The notes beneath the pieces are model-generated. The model was not told where the DNA came from. It saw nothing but the letters and a program-made list of their open reading frames with translations, and did not search any database. The translations under genes were made by a program, and so were the position numbers. Below are positions 42,600-52,190 of a stretch of 64,000 nucleotides of DNA, in pieces; position 1 is the stretch's first letter; each line of letters starts with the position of its first letter. The DNA comes from CAWACP01 sp963780655 (GTDB taxonomy: Bacteria; Acidobacteriota; Terriglobia; Bryobacterales; Bryobacteraceae): the NCBI GenBank assembly GCA_963780655.1, contig CAWACP010000005.1:620001-684000 (forward strand), given 5' to 3'.

Positions 42600-45500
42600 A
42601 TGATCTATAATCGTTGGAGCGGAAACGGTTCGGAGCATTCAGGTAAACGGATCGCGATCCGGGTTACTATTCTCGCCACCCTTCTATCGGTTTCGCCCTG
42701 TGTCCTGGCTCAGGATACGCAGGGCGCGGTCAACGTCACGGTTACAGATCCCAGCGGCGCCGTCGTACCCGACGCCAAACTCGAGCTGCGCGACCTTGGC
42801 ACGAACGAATTGCGCACGGGCGCGAGTCAGGAAGGCGGCACCTACCGGTTCTCAGGGCTGAGCAACGGGAGATACGCACTGACCGTGTCGAAAGAGGGCT
42901 TCCAGAACGAAGTGGTGAGCCCCGTTGTGGTCCAGGTGGCGCGACTCACCGACATCCCGGTCACGCTGAGGATTGGCGCCACCACTCAAACGGTGGAAGT
43001 GAGCGGCGAGAAGGCGACGGTGCTGGAAGCGTCTTCCAACATGATCGGCAGCACCATCGATATGAAGCAGATCGAGGATCTGCCACTGGGCGGCCGCGAC
43101 CTGACGCAGTTGTCGTTTTACGTACCTGGCTACAACGGCACCTGGAACGGTCTCCCCTCCATCGATCAGGGCAACAACATCGATGGCGTAATCGGCAGCC
43201 CTACCCGCATGAAGTTTGTCGGCAATGCCCAACCGGTAGTATCGGCCCGTCTGGAGGATATTGCCGAGATGACCGTCCAGACCGACCAGCTCGATCTGGA
43301 TCAGGGCTTTGGCCAGGCGAGCATGCAAATCAACTTCGTGACGCGCCGCGGGACCAATTCTTACCACGGCCGCGCCTACGAAGACTTCCGGAACTCCTGG
43401 CTCAACGCCAATTCGTGGTCGAACAACGGCGCGGGCATCCCCAGGCCGCCGCTGATTCTCAACGATTTCGGCGGCAGTGTCGGCGGGCCAATCAAGAAGG
43501 ACAAGCTTTTCTTCTTCGGTAGCTTCAGTATGTCGAAGCAGCCCGGCAGCATCAGTGCCTCGAACCTGGTGCTTACGCCGGCGGCGCAGAACGGGGCGTT
43601 CACCTACACAGGAACTGACGGCGTCACCCGCACCGTTAACTTACTGAGCATTGCAAACAGCTTCAACCCCTCCCTGCCCGGCGCCGTGAATTCGACGATC
43701 GCTTCTGAGTTATCCTCCATTAACTCAGCGCAGAAGTATGGCGCCCTTTCGGCCTTCCCCGATCCAAACTTCCAGACGCTCACCTGGCTGCAGCCGTCGC
43801 CCACTACGTTCTACTATCCGACATTTCGAATCGATTACAACGCGACGGATAACCTGAGGCTGCACGTTTCGTTCAACGAGACAAAAGAGATTCAGCCCGC
43901 GGTGGCGACGTCGTTCTTCCCGGGGCCGAATTACTCCGACCAGATCGCGGGTAACAAGAGCAATAACTACACGGCTTCCTTTGGAGTCGACTGGACCATA
44001 TCGCCCACGCTGATCAATGAATTCAAGGGAGGCTTCCTCTACAACGCCACTTGGTTCGCCTACAATGCGGCGCCGCTGTACGCAACCTCGGCCGGCGCCG
44101 TCTCCTGGAACCTGCCCGTGCCGTATCCTTACGGCGGGAATATGTCAGGGCAGCAATTCAACTTAGGGATCAACACCTACTATCCGGTATTCAATGCCTC
44201 CGACGCCACGACGTGGCAGCACGACAAGCACACGATCAAGTTCGGATTCTCGTGGTACCGTGAGCAGGACCATTACTACAATGCGCCGGCCGGCTGGGCC
44301 AACTTTAACCTTGGCCTGGCGAACGGCGATCCGGCGCTGGATGCGTTCTCAAATTCCGGAGCATCGGCCACTCTCCCGGGCGCCAGCTCCGATCAGCTTT
44401 CCGAGGCCGAGCAGTTGTATGCCGTGCTCGCCGGCCGTATAACGGGCGTGAACGGCCAATACGGCGTCGATCCGTCCAGCAAGCAATACATTCAGAAACC
44501 CGGCAGCCAGTACAATCTCGACGAATTGATGAGCGCCTGGGGTTTGTTCGCGCAGGACTCGTGGCGTGTGCGGCCCAACCTGACCATTAACTACGGCCTG
44601 CGCTGGGATTTCACCGGCGATAATCACGATCTGACCAATGAATACTCCGGAGCGACGCCGCAGGCCATTTACGGTCCGACCCCGGTCGGCGATCTCTTTG
44701 CCCCTGGCGTGCTCGGCGGCGACACAAATCCGATGCTGGTGGCGCGGCCGCACCAATACAACGGATGGTATGTCAGTCCTCAGCCCTCGATTGGCATCGC
44801 GTGGTCGCCCGATTTCAAAGAAGGGGTCCTCGGGAAGCTGGCGGGCGGCAAGACTGTAATTCGTGCGGGATACTCGCTGCGTCGGTTCACCGAGCCGCAG
44901 CAGTACTTCTGGAATCAGGCCACCAACTACGGCTCGTTCTATTACCAGAATTTCAATTTGTTCGCGAACAACACCGGACAGCCGGGAACGTTCGCGCCTG
45001 GCTCGCTGGCGCTCGGCCAGCCCCTGCCCCCGTATGTCTATACTCCGGCCAGTTACTCGGCCAGTTCGCCGGAATCAGAGTTCACATTCGGCTGCCTCAC
45101 ATATCTGTGTAACGTCGTGAACGGTCTGAATCCGAACATCAAGCAGCCGTACACGCAATCCTGGAACTTCGGCATCCAGCGCGAGCTCCCTGGTGCGGGA
45201 GTTCTGGAGGTGCGCTATAACGGCAGCCACACCATACACCAATGGCTGTCCGTGAACACCAACGAGGTGAACGTGTTCGAGAACGGGTTCCTCAACCAGT
45301 TCAAGGCCGCGCAACAGAATCTCAAAATAAACGAGCAGCACAATATCAATTCGTTCGCGGACAACGGATATGCCGGCCAGACGCAGACGCCGGTATTTGA
45401 CGCCGCGTTCGCCGGGATGTCCTCCGACAGCGCATACGGCAGCACCAGCTTCATCAACGATCTGAACACCGGACAGGTGGGCGCTCTTGCGAACGTCCTC

Positions 45501-46460
45501 GCGGGCGCCAATTACAACCCTGCTTACTTCTGTAACCTGGTGGGCGCCGGCTTTGCGCCGTGCGCCAACAACGCCGGCTTTACCGGCGCCGGTGCTGGTT
45601 ACCCCATCAACTTCTTCCAGGCGAATCCGTACTCGGCCGGGTCCCCGGTTTATTACATGGACTCGAACGGGTACTCGAATTACAACGGCTTACAGGTGGA
45701 TTACCGGCAGCGGGCCTGGCACGGTCTGCAGTTCGATGCGAACTATACCTGGAGCCATACACTCGGTCTGGCCACGCCCAATAACTGGACCAGCCAGTCT
45801 CCGCAGTACACCCTGCGGAACCTGTCGCAGAGCTATGGACCGACTCTGTTCGATCTTCGTCATGTAATTCATGCCAACGGAACGTTCGATCTGCCGTTCG
45901 GTAAGAACCGCCGGTGGCTCAATCACGGCGGGGTGGCCAACCAGATCCTTGGTGGCTGGACCATTGGGGACATCTTCACGTTCCAGACCGGTCAGCCGGA
46001 GCAGCTATTCGGCGGCAATCTGACCTTCAACGACTACGGCGACGGCGGCGTCCTTCTCAACGGCGTCACCTTGTCGCAACTGCAGAGCGCGGTGGGCGTG
46101 TATCACGTCGGCTCCGCCAACGGTGGCTATGTGGACGCGATCAACCCGAAGTATCTGGTAAGCGCCACAGGCGGCGGCGCTAACCCGGCCTATCTCACGC
46201 CTAATACGAACGCAGGTGTAATCGGGCAGGTTATCTACCTGTACGGACCGCATCAAACATATAACGATATGTCGCTGTCCAAGGCGTTTCCCTTCACCGA
46301 GCGAATACACCTATTACTGCAGGGCGAATTCCTGAACGTCTTCAACCATCCGACGTTCGCCTGGGCAGGCGGCGGCAACATACAGGGGTTCAGCTTCGGT
46401 ACGGGTTACAACAATAACGGTCCTCGTAATATCGAGCTGCGAGCGAATCTCGAGTTCTGA
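42600..46460 (+). CDS. Oar-like TonB-dependent receptor with carboxypeptidase-like domain
   Basis: The 1286-residue outer membrane protein has a signal peptide (IAIRVTILATLLSVSPCVLAQ), a carboxypeptidase-regulatory-like domain (about 45-125; GAVNVTVTDPSGAVVPDAKL), a plug domain (about 130-260; VEVSGEKATVLEASS, IEDLPLGGRDLTQLSFYVPG), and a large beta-barrel to the end. The chain ends NIELRANLEF; a terminal Phe is typical for proteins inserted by the Bam machinery. Oar-like receptors are very numerous in Acidobacteria and probably import glycan or peptide fragments; the substrate is unknown. The gene is alone on its strand, with a clear promoter at 42544. Confidence 0.92.
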   Translation: MIYNRWSGNGSEHSGKRIAIRVTILATLLSVSPCVLAQDTQGAVNVTVTDPSGAVVPDAKLELRDLGTNELRTGASQEGGTYRFSGLSNGRYALTVSKEGFQNEVVSPVVVQVARLTDIPVTLRIGATTQTVEVSGEKATVLEASSNMIGSTIDMKQIEDLPLGGRDLTQLSFYVPGYNGTWNGLPSIDQGNNIDGVIGSPTRMKFVGNAQPVVSARLEDIAEMTVQTDQLDLDQGFGQASMQINFVTRRGTNSYHGRAYEDFRNSWLNANSWSNNGAGIPRPPLILNDFGGSVGGPIKKDKLFFFGSFSMSKQPGSISASNLVLTPAAQNGAFTYTGTDGVTRTVNLLSIANSFNPSLPGAVNSTIASELSSINSAQKYGALSAFPDPNFQTLTWLQPSPTTFYYPTFRIDYNATDNLRLHVSFNETKEIQPAVATSFFPGPNYSDQIAGNKSNNYTASFGVDWTISPTLINEFKGGFLYNATWFAYNAAPLYATSAGAVSWNLPVPYPYGGNMSGQQFNLGINTYYPVFNASDATTWQHDKHTIKFGFSWYREQDHYYNAPAGWANFNLGLANGDPALDAFSNSGASATLPGASSDQLSEAEQLYAVLAGRITGVNGQYGVDPSSKQYIQKPGSQYNLDELMSAWGLFAQDSWRVRPNLTINYGLRWDFTGDNHDLTNEYSGATPQAIYGPTPVGDLFAPGVLGGDTNPMLVARPHQYNGWYVSPQPSIGIAWSPDFKEGVLGKLAGGKTVIRAGYSLRRFTEPQQYFWNQATNYGSFYYQNFNLFANNTGQPGTFAPGSLALGQPLPPYVYTPASYSASSPESEFTFGCLTYLCNVVNGLNPNIKQPYTQSWNFGIQRELPGAGVLEVRYNGSHTIHQWLSVNTNEVNVFENGFLNQFKAAQQNLKINEQHNINSFADNGYAGQTQTPVFDAAFAGMSSDSAYGSTSFINDLNTGQVGALANVLAGANYNPAYFCNLVGAGFAPCANNAGFTGAGAGYPINFFQANPYSAGSPVYYMDSNGYSNYNGLQVDYRQRAWHGLQFDANYTWSHTLGLATPNNWTSQSPQYTLRNLSQSYGPTLFDLRHVIHANGTFDLPFGKNRRWLNHGGVANQILGGWTIGDIFTFQTGQPEQLFGGNLTFNDYGDGGVLLNGVTLSQLQSAVGVYHVGSANGGYVDAINPKYLVSATGGGANPAYLTPNTNAGVIGQVIYLYGPHQTYNDMSLSKAFPFTERIHLLLQGEFLNVFNHPTFAWAGGGNIQGFSFGTGYNNNGPRNIELRANLEF

Positions 46461-46480
46461 CCGTGATGTGCAGCCGTGGC

Positions 46481-46543
46481 GTGCAGGCTGAAAGCCTGCT
46501 CTACTTCCCGCCGAGAACAGTAGAGCAGGCTTTCAGCCTGCAT
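46481..46543. repeat. REPIN-like element, inward-facing GTAGAGC type
   Basis: Left arm GTGCAGGCTGAAAGCCTGC.. ends CTCTAC; right arm starts GTAGAGCAGGCTTTCAGCC and ends TGCAT. Its 15-base spacer (TTCCCGCCGAGAACA) is the near reverse complement of the spacer in the copy at 26387, so the two copies are the same element in opposite directions. Confidence 0.75.
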
Positions 46544-46558
46544 GCCCGCAGCCTCGGC

Positions 46559-47284
46559 TCAGCCGCCGAATTTATCCATGACGTTCAGGTGTTGTTCGGA
46601 GAACATGCCGAAGGCGGCCTGCGCGACCCGGCGGGCGATCGCTTTATCGCGGCCCAGGATGCTCTCGACAATGTCGACATGGGCTTTCGCCGACTTCACC
46701 AGATCGATCCGGCCCGAATCGCGAACGTTGCGAATGAACAGAAACGCCAGCAACGGCATCATCACTTGTTCGAGCACGCGCGGAAGAAAGCTGTTGCCCG
46801 AAGATGCCCAGAGCGCCGCGTGGAACTCCTGATCGCGGCTGTGGAACATCTGTGTGTTACCCGATTCCGCGATCGCCACCATATCAGTGGCAATGCCCAG
46901 CAACCGGCGCACTTCTTCCTCGGAAGCGTTCTCGATTGCCAGATCCACCGCCAGAATCTCCAGCTCGCCGCGAATCCGCAGGATGTCGGCGATTTCTTCC
47001 CGTGTCAAGGTGGTCACGAAGCATCCGTAATTAGCCTTGCGCGAAACCAGTCCCTGATGCTCCAGCTCCACCAGAGCCTCGCGCACCGTCGGTTGACCGA
47101 CGCCGAGCTGCCGGGCCACCCGCGATTCCACAATCCTGTCGCCGGGCTTCAGCTCGCCCCGAAGGATCAATCCACGCAGCGTGCTGGCGATCTCATCCGA
47201 AAGGCCGGTCTTTGCGCCGAGCTTCCGCGAAAGAGCCTCCATGGTCGAGACGACGCTCGTGGCCTTTGCTTCCGCACCGTTCAT
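46559..47284 (-). CDS. GntR/FadR-family transcriptional regulator
   Basis: The 241-residue protein has a winged helix-turn-helix (about 28-95; LILRGELKPGDRIVESRVAR, QPTVREALVELEHQGLV) and an FCD ligand-binding domain (about 100-230; LRIRGELEILAVDLAIE, FHSRDQEFHAALWASSGN, with Asp and His residues that bind a metal in this family). FCD regulators usually sense carboxylates or amino acid breakdown products. It is divergent from the peptidase gene that heads the hydroxyproline cluster, so it is the likely regulator of that cluster through sites in the AT-rich gap 47285-47352. Confidence 0.9.
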   Translation of the reverse strand: MNGAEAKATSVVSTMEALSRKLGAKTGLSDEIASTLRGLILRGELKPGDRIVESRVARQLGVGQPTVREALVELEHQGLVSRKANYGCFVTTLTREEIADILRIRGELEILAVDLAIENASEEEVRRLLGIATDMVAIAESGNTQMFHSRDQEFHAALWASSGNSFLPRVLEQVMMPLLAFLFIRNVRDSGRIDLVKSAKAHVDIVESILGRDKAIARRVAQAAFGMFSEQHLNVMDKFGG

Positions 47285-47313
47285 CGTGCCTCCGAGGTAG
47301 AGGTCATCATACC

Positions 47314-47329
47314 AAATGATAAATTATTT
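47314..47329. promoter_or_regulatory. AT-rich imperfect palindrome, possible GntR operator
   Basis: AAATGATAAATTATTT pairs in 6 of 8 positions and is the only AT-rich island in the 68-base gap between the GntR gene and the peptidase gene. Its place fits an operator shared by both promoters. Confidence 0.4.
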
Positions 47330-47352
47330 ATGACGCGCGCAAGGCGTTTCGC

Positions 47353-49146
47353 ATGAATCCAGGAAGAATCCACGTGATCGCGATCGCCACAACGCTCCTG
47401 CTGATTCGTTGCGTTGCAGCGCCTCCGCCAGCTCCGGTGTTCCAGTATGATACCGCCGCGGAAGGCTGGCGTAAGCCCGTCGGCGGTTTCGATATGCCTG
47501 CAGCGCTGAGGCGTTTCGCAACAGACCGGCGGACTCTGGAAAGATATTACGATACGCCGCTGTCCAGCGAACGCATGAATGCGCTCGACCGGTTCAGCGA
47601 GACATGGCTGCAGGTTCTGGATCAGGTTCCCTTCGACGCTCTCGATGCCGATGGCCGAGTGGATTATCTTCTGTTCCGCAACACCGTTCAAAAGGAGATG
47701 CGCCGCCGCGCCGAGACGCGAAAAAGGCTGTCGGATATGTCCGCCCTCATCCCGTTCGCAGGTACGATTCTCACTCTGGACGACAACCTCCGCAGTTTGA
47801 ACTTCGTGGATGGGGCTGCTGCTGCGGCAACCCTGACCGAGGTGGCGGATCAAATTAAAACGCTCACGGCGGAGGTGGACGCCGGCAGGCTGACGGCCTC
47901 CCGCGCTACGGCCATGCGGGCGGCGCGGACCATCGAGTCTCTGCGCCAGACACTGACGCGCTGGTTCGCGTTCTATAACAACTACGATCCTGCGTTCACG
48001 TGGTGGAACGCGGAGCCGTGGAAGCGCACGGATACGGCTCTGACCGCGTATGCCGCGCTCGTGCGCGAGAAGATCGCCGACATCAAACTGTCTGACAGAG
48101 AAACGGTGGTTGGAGATCCGGTGGGCCGCGACGCGCTGGTGGACGCGCTTGCGGCGGAGATGATCCCATACACGCCCGAGGAACTCATCGCCCACGCGCG
48201 CACCGAGTTCGCCTGGTGCAAAGCAGAGATGATCGCCAACGCGCGAACGCTCGGTTACGGCGACGACTGGAAGAAAGCGCTGGAACACGTCAAGAACGAT
48301 TACGTGAAGCCGGGCCAGCAACCGGCGCTGGTGCGGGACCTTGCCTGGGAGGCGGTCGATTATGTGCGTCAGCACGATCTGGTGACCATACCCGAGGCAG
48401 CCGTTCGTTCCTGGCGCATGGAGATGATGACTCCGGAGCGCCAGCGCATCAATCCATTCTTCTCGGGCGGCGACGTGATGAGCGTGTCGTACCCCACCGA
48501 GTCGATGACCGAAGAGCAGAAACTGATGAGCATGCGCGGCAACAACATTCACTTCGCGCGCGCGACGGTGTTTCACGAGCTGCTGCCGGGTCATTATCTG
48601 CAGGAATACATGGAGGAGCGCTACCGGCCGTGGCGCGCGCCTTTCGACACGCCGTTCTGGATTGAGGGCTGGGCCTTTTACTGGGAGACCCTGCTGTGGG
48701 ATTTGGATTTCCCGCGGTCGCCGGAGGATCGCATCGGCATGCTTTTCTGGCGCATGCACCGCGCCGCGCGCGTAATCTTCTCGCTGAGCTTTCATCTGGG
48801 GCAGATGACCGCTCCGCAGGCTGTGGATTTTCTGGTGAACGAGGTTGGGCACGAGCGTGACAACGCGTCCGCCGAGGTGCGGCGGTCCTTCGAGACCGCC
48901 GAGTACGGGCCGCTCTATCAATGCGCCTACGAACTGGGCGCGATGCAGTTTCGCGCGCTGCATCATGAGCTGGTCGATTCCGGAAAGATGACAAACCGGC
49001 AGTTCCACGATGCCATCCTGAAACTTAATTCCATTCCTATAGAGATGGTCCGGGCGTCGCTGCTCGGTGAGAAGCTGCCGCGGGATTACGCGGCGCACTG
49101 GAAGTTTTATGAATGGTTGCCGGCGAGCAAATCAGCCGTGCAATAA
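47353..49146 (+). CDS. Exported DUF885 family metallopeptidase
   Basis: The 597-residue protein starts MNPGRIHVIAIATTLLLIRC, a signal peptide; a lipoprotein signal with Cys20 is possible but not typical. It is largely helical and carries the zinc motif FHELLPGHYLQEYM (H408 and E409 start the HExxxGH-type site) followed by WIEGWAFYWE, where the second Glu is a probable third ligand. This matches DUF885 proteins, which are predicted or shown to be peptidases. It is the first gene on the plus strand of the hydroxyproline set, 12 bases before the deaminase gene. Cutting Pro/Hyp-rich peptides is an attractive but unproven task. Confidence 0.82.
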   Translation: MNPGRIHVIAIATTLLLIRCVAAPPPAPVFQYDTAAEGWRKPVGGFDMPAALRRFATDRRTLERYYDTPLSSERMNALDRFSETWLQVLDQVPFDALDADGRVDYLLFRNTVQKEMRRRAETRKRLSDMSALIPFAGTILTLDDNLRSLNFVDGAAAAATLTEVADQIKTLTAEVDAGRLTASRATAMRAARTIESLRQTLTRWFAFYNNYDPAFTWWNAEPWKRTDTALTAYAALVREKIADIKLSDRETVVGDPVGRDALVDALAAEMIPYTPEELIAHARTEFAWCKAEMIANARTLGYGDDWKKALEHVKNDYVKPGQQPALVRDLAWEAVDYVRQHDLVTIPEAAVRSWRMEMMTPERQRINPFFSGGDVMSVSYPTESMTEEQKLMSMRGNNIHFARATVFHELLPGHYLQEYMEERYRPWRAPFDTPFWIEGWAFYWETLLWDLDFPRSPEDRIGMLFWRMHRAARVIFSLSFHLGQMTAPQAVDFLVNEVGHERDNASAEVRRSFETAEYGPLYQCAYELGAMQFRALHHELVDSGKMTNRQFHDAILKLNSIPIEMVRASLLGEKLPRDYAAHWKFYEWLPASKSAVQ

Positions 49147-49158
49147 GACTGGAGACAT

Positions 49159-50067
49159 ATGCAAACCGATTGGAGCGGAGTTATTCCGGCGGCTACAACC
49201 GAGTTCAGAGCGGACGAATCGCTTGCGCTGGATGCCACGGCGCGCCATCTCGATGCGATGATCGCGGCAGGCATCCGCGGCGCGGTGATGCTGGGCACGG
49301 TGGGTGAGAATACATCACTTACGTACGAAGAGAAGCTGAATGTGATTCGCGCGGCGCTGGAGGCGAGTCATGGCCGGATCCCGATTTTTGCGGGCGTCGC
49401 CGAATACACGACGGCCACGGCATGCCGGTTCGCTCGCGACGCCGAAAGAGTGGGCGCGGACGGCCTCATGGTCCTGCCCGCGATGGTGTACAGGTCGGAC
49501 CCGCGTGAGACCATGGTCCATTTCCGAACGGTGGCGCGTTCGACGGGCCTTCCGGTGCTCTGTTATAACAATCCGTCGGTGTATGGCGTCGATCTGACTC
49601 CCGAACTGTTTGCTTCGATGGCCGATGAGCCAAATCTGGTGGCCATTAAGGAATCGTCGGAAGACGTGCGGCGTCTCACCGATCTGAAGAACCTCACCGG
49701 CGACCGCTATTATCTTCTGCAGGGCGTCGACGATCTCGCGCTGGAAGGAGCGCTGCTCGGCGCGCGCGGGTGGGTCTCCGGCCTGGCCAATGCGTTCCCG
49801 CGCGAGAGTGTGCAGCTCTGGGATCTGGCCAGCGCGGGACAGGTGGAGCAGGCGCTTCCGCTGTACCGCTGGTTCATGCCGCTGCTGCATCTGGATACCA
49901 GTCCGAAGCTGGTGCAGTACATCAAACTGGCGGCTTCGGCGGCGGGCACGGGAAATGAGTACGTGCGGGCGCCGCGTCTGACGCTGGAGGGCGAGGAGCG
50001 CGGGCGCATTCTGCGCATCATCGAGGAAGCGATGGCCGCGCGGCCGTCGCTGGTGGAGGTGAGTTGA
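49159..50067 (+). CDS. DHDPS-family protein, probable pyrroline-4-hydroxy-2-carboxylate deaminase
   Basis: The 302-residue TIM barrel belongs to the dihydrodipicolinate synthase/N-acetylneuraminate lyase family: TVGENTSLTYEEKLNVI, the Tyr in VLCYNNPS (Y136) and the Schiff-base Lys in LVAIKESS (K164). In hydroxyproline breakdown a member of this family converts pyrroline-4-hydroxy-2-carboxylate to 2-oxoglutarate semialdehyde with release of ammonia. The next genes (hydroxyproline epimerase and three dehydrogenase subunits) make this the best assignment. Its stop overlaps the TTG start of the epimerase (TTGA). A 2-oxoglutarate semialdehyde dehydrogenase is not in the window. Confidence 0.82.
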   Translation: MQTDWSGVIPAATTEFRADESLALDATARHLDAMIAAGIRGAVMLGTVGENTSLTYEEKLNVIRAALEASHGRIPIFAGVAEYTTATACRFARDAERVGADGLMVLPAMVYRSDPRETMVHFRTVARSTGLPVLCYNNPSVYGVDLTPELFASMADEPNLVAIKESSEDVRRLTDLKNLTGDRYYLLQGVDDLALEGALLGARGWVSGLANAFPRESVQLWDLASAGQVEQALPLYRWFMPLLHLDTSPKLVQYIKLAASAAGTGNEYVRAPRLTLEGEERGRILRIIEEAMAARPSLVEVS

Positions 50068-51002
50068 GGTCCGTTCGCGTAATCGATTCTCATACCGAGG
50101 GCGAGCCGACGCGGGTGGTGGTGGAGGGCGCGCCGGAGCTGGGCAACGGCTCAATGGCCAAGCGCCTGGAGCGGTTTCGCAGCGAGCATGACGAGTTCCG
50201 GTCGGCCGTGGTGAACGAGCCGCGCGGGTCCGACGTGATGGTGGGCGCGTTACTGCTGCAGCCTGTCGATCCATCGTCCGCGGCGGGCGTCATCTTCTTT
50301 AACAATGTCGGCTACCTCGGCATGTGCGGACACGGCAGCATGGGAGTCCTTGCCACACTGGCGCATCTGGGCAGAATCGGGGCGGGTCGGCAGCGCATCG
50401 AGACGCCAGTCGGTACGATCACGGCCGAGCTCAACGGCGATGGTTCCGTGACCATCGACAACATCCCGAGCTATCGCTCCGTCCGGCAGCTCAGGCTGGC
50501 TGTGGAAGGACACGGGCCGGTCACCGGTGACGTGGCGTGGGGCGGCAATTGGTTCTTCATCAGCGAGGACCATGGCGAAGAGCTGACCCTCCGAAACACG
50601 GCGCGGCTCACCGATCTGTGCTGGCGCATCAGGAGCGCGCTCGAACGGGCGGGCGTCGCGGGCGCGGACGGGCATGAGATCGACCACGTGGAACTGGTTG
50701 GCCCGCCGCAACGGCCCGACGCGAACCGCAGGAACTTCGTATTGTGTCCGGGCGGCGCGTACGATCGCTCGCCGTGTGGTACCGGCACTTCCGCCAAGCT
50801 GGCCTGTCTCGCCGCCGAGGGAAAACTCCGCGAAGGAGAGGTGTGGCGGCAGGAGAGCTTTGTTGGCAGCATGTTCGAGGGGCGGTATCGCAGGGAGGGC
50901 GACTGCATCCGGCCATCCATCACCGGCCACGCGCACGTGAACGCCGAGGCAACGCTGCTGTTCGATCCGCGCGATCCATTCTGCATGGGCATTCGCGGAT
51001 GA
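50064..51002 (+). CDS. 4-hydroxyproline epimerase (proline racemase family)
   Basis: It starts with TTG at 50064, overlapping the preceding stop, with GGAGGT at 50055-50060. The 312-residue protein has the two catalytic Cys of the proline racemase family: C88 in LGMCGHGSMG and C238 in DRSPCGTGTSAKL. Both being Cys indicates an active racemase or epimerase rather than the Ser/Thr-containing trans-3-hydroxyproline dehydratase. DSHTEGEPTRVV at the start is also typical. Position in the cluster supports trans-4-hydroxy-L-proline to cis-4-hydroxy-D-proline conversion. Confidence 0.92.
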   Translation: MRSVRVIDSHTEGEPTRVVVEGAPELGNGSMAKRLERFRSEHDEFRSAVVNEPRGSDVMVGALLLQPVDPSSAAGVIFFNNVGYLGMCGHGSMGVLATLAHLGRIGAGRQRIETPVGTITAELNGDGSVTIDNIPSYRSVRQLRLAVEGHGPVTGDVAWGGNWFFISEDHGEELTLRNTARLTDLCWRIRSALERAGVAGADGHEIDHVELVGPPQRPDANRRNFVLCPGGAYDRSPCGTGTSAKLACLAAEGKLREGEVWRQESFVGSMFEGRYRREGDCIRPSITGHAHVNAEATLLFDPRDPFCMGIRG

Positions 51003-51003
51003 C

Positions 51004-51074
51004 AGGCGAAAACGCCTGTTCCACAACTGCCCATCAGCAGCTTGCAGTCCAGTGGAGCAGGCCTTCGGCGTGCA
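51004..51074. repeat. REPIN-like element, inward-facing GTGGAGC type
   Basis: Left arm AGGCGAAAACGCCTGTTCCAC and right arm GTGGAGCAGGCCTTCGGCGTGCA face each other with their GTGGA feet inward, the same layout as at 26387 and 46481 but with other stems. (The left arm is 51004-51024, the right arm 51052-51074.) It lies between the epimerase and the oxidoreductase gene and reaches the base before the latter's start codon. Confidence 0.6.
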
Positions 51075-52190
51075 ATGGCTATGAGCAGCTCTTCCAGTGA
51101 CGTCGTCGTCATCGGAGCGGGAATCGTCGGCGCGGCCTGCGCCTGGGCGCTGTCGCGGGAGGGGGTAAGCGTCACGGTGGTGGAGAGCGGCGTCCCAGGC
51201 GGCGGCGCCACTGCGGCCGGCATGGGCCATCTTGTGCTGATGGACCGCCCGGACCCAGAGTTCGAGCTCACCCGCTACTCGCGCGATCTGTGGTTGCAGC
51301 TCGCGCCGGAGATTCCGCCCGCCGGTGAGTTCCGCCGGTGCGGAACCATCTGGGTGGCGGAGGGCGATGAGGAGTTCGAGGCGGCTCGGTGGAAACACTC
51401 CTGGCATGAGGACCGCGGCATGCGCACCGAGCTTCTGGACAGTGCAGCTCTGTCCAGGGCGGAGCCGAATCTTCGTCCCGGGCTCGCGGGCGGCCTGCTG
51501 GTTCCCGATGATGCCGTGATCTACGCGCCCTGGGTAGCTCGCTGGCTTCTTCAACGCTCCGGCGCCGACGTTTCCATCGGCGCGCCCGTGACAGAGGTGA
51601 ATGGCGCTCGCGTGACGCGTGCAGACGGAGAGCGCATCTGCTGCGGAACCGTTGTCTGCGCGGCCGGCTGTGCAGCGGCGTCGCTGTTTCCGAATCTGCC
51701 GATGCGCCCGCGCAAAGGCCATCTTGCAATCACCGACCGCTATCCGGGTTTCGTGCATCATCAACTGGTCGAGCTTGGCTACCAGAAGAGCGCGCACGGC
51801 GCTTCGCCCGAATCGGTTGCGTTCAACGTGCAGCCGCGGGCGACAGGCCAGGTGCTGTTGGGTTCCTCGCGCCAGTTCGGAGACGAGAGCCCGGATGTAA
51901 GCTGGCCGGTTCTCGCGCACATGATTCGCCATGCCGCGAAGTTCATGCCTGGGCTGGACAGGCTCTCGGTGACTCGCGTGTGGACCGGCTTTCGCGCAGC
52001 CACGAAGGACGGACTTCCTCTGATTGGTCCGTACGAGGACGCGATACTGGCGACCGGTCACGAGGGGCTCGGCATCACCACGTCGCTCGCCACTGGCGAG
52101 TTGATTGCCGCGCACATCTGCGGGCGCGAGCCGGCCATCCCGGCCGCTCCGTACCTGCCCTCGCGCATCGGAGCGCGCACGCATGCCTGA
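51075..52190 (+). CDS. FAD-dependent oxidoreductase, probable D-hydroxyproline dehydrogenase beta subunit
   Basis: The start is the ATG at 51075 or the second at 51081, right after a REP. The 371-residue protein is a DAO-fold flavoprotein: DVVVIGAGIVGAACAWALSR binds FAD; VRVWTGFRAATKDGLPLIGP-like sequence (VTRVWTGFRAATKDGLP) and ATGHEGLGITTSLATGELIA are the C-terminal FAD contacts. With the next two genes (a small 2Fe-2S protein and an NAD(P)/FAD-type subunit) it forms the three-part dehydrogenase type known from Pseudomonas D-hydroxyproline metabolism. The expected reaction is cis-4-hydroxy-D-proline to pyrroline-4-hydroxy-2-carboxylate. The stop overlaps the next start by 8 bases. Confidence 0.85.
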   Translation: MAMSSSSSDVVVIGAGIVGAACAWALSREGVSVTVVESGVPGGGATAAGMGHLVLMDRPDPEFELTRYSRDLWLQLAPEIPPAGEFRRCGTIWVAEGDEEFEAARWKHSWHEDRGMRTELLDSAALSRAEPNLRPGLAGGLLVPDDAVIYAPWVARWLLQRSGADVSIGAPVTEVNGARVTRADGERICCGTVVCAAGCAAASLFPNLPMRPRKGHLAITDRYPGFVHHQLVELGYQKSAHGASPESVAFNVQPRATGQVLLGSSRQFGDESPDVSWPVLAHMIRHAAKFMPGLDRLSVTRVWTGFRAATKDGLPLIGPYEDAILATGHEGLGITTSLATGELIAAHICGREPAIPAAPYLPSRIGARTHA

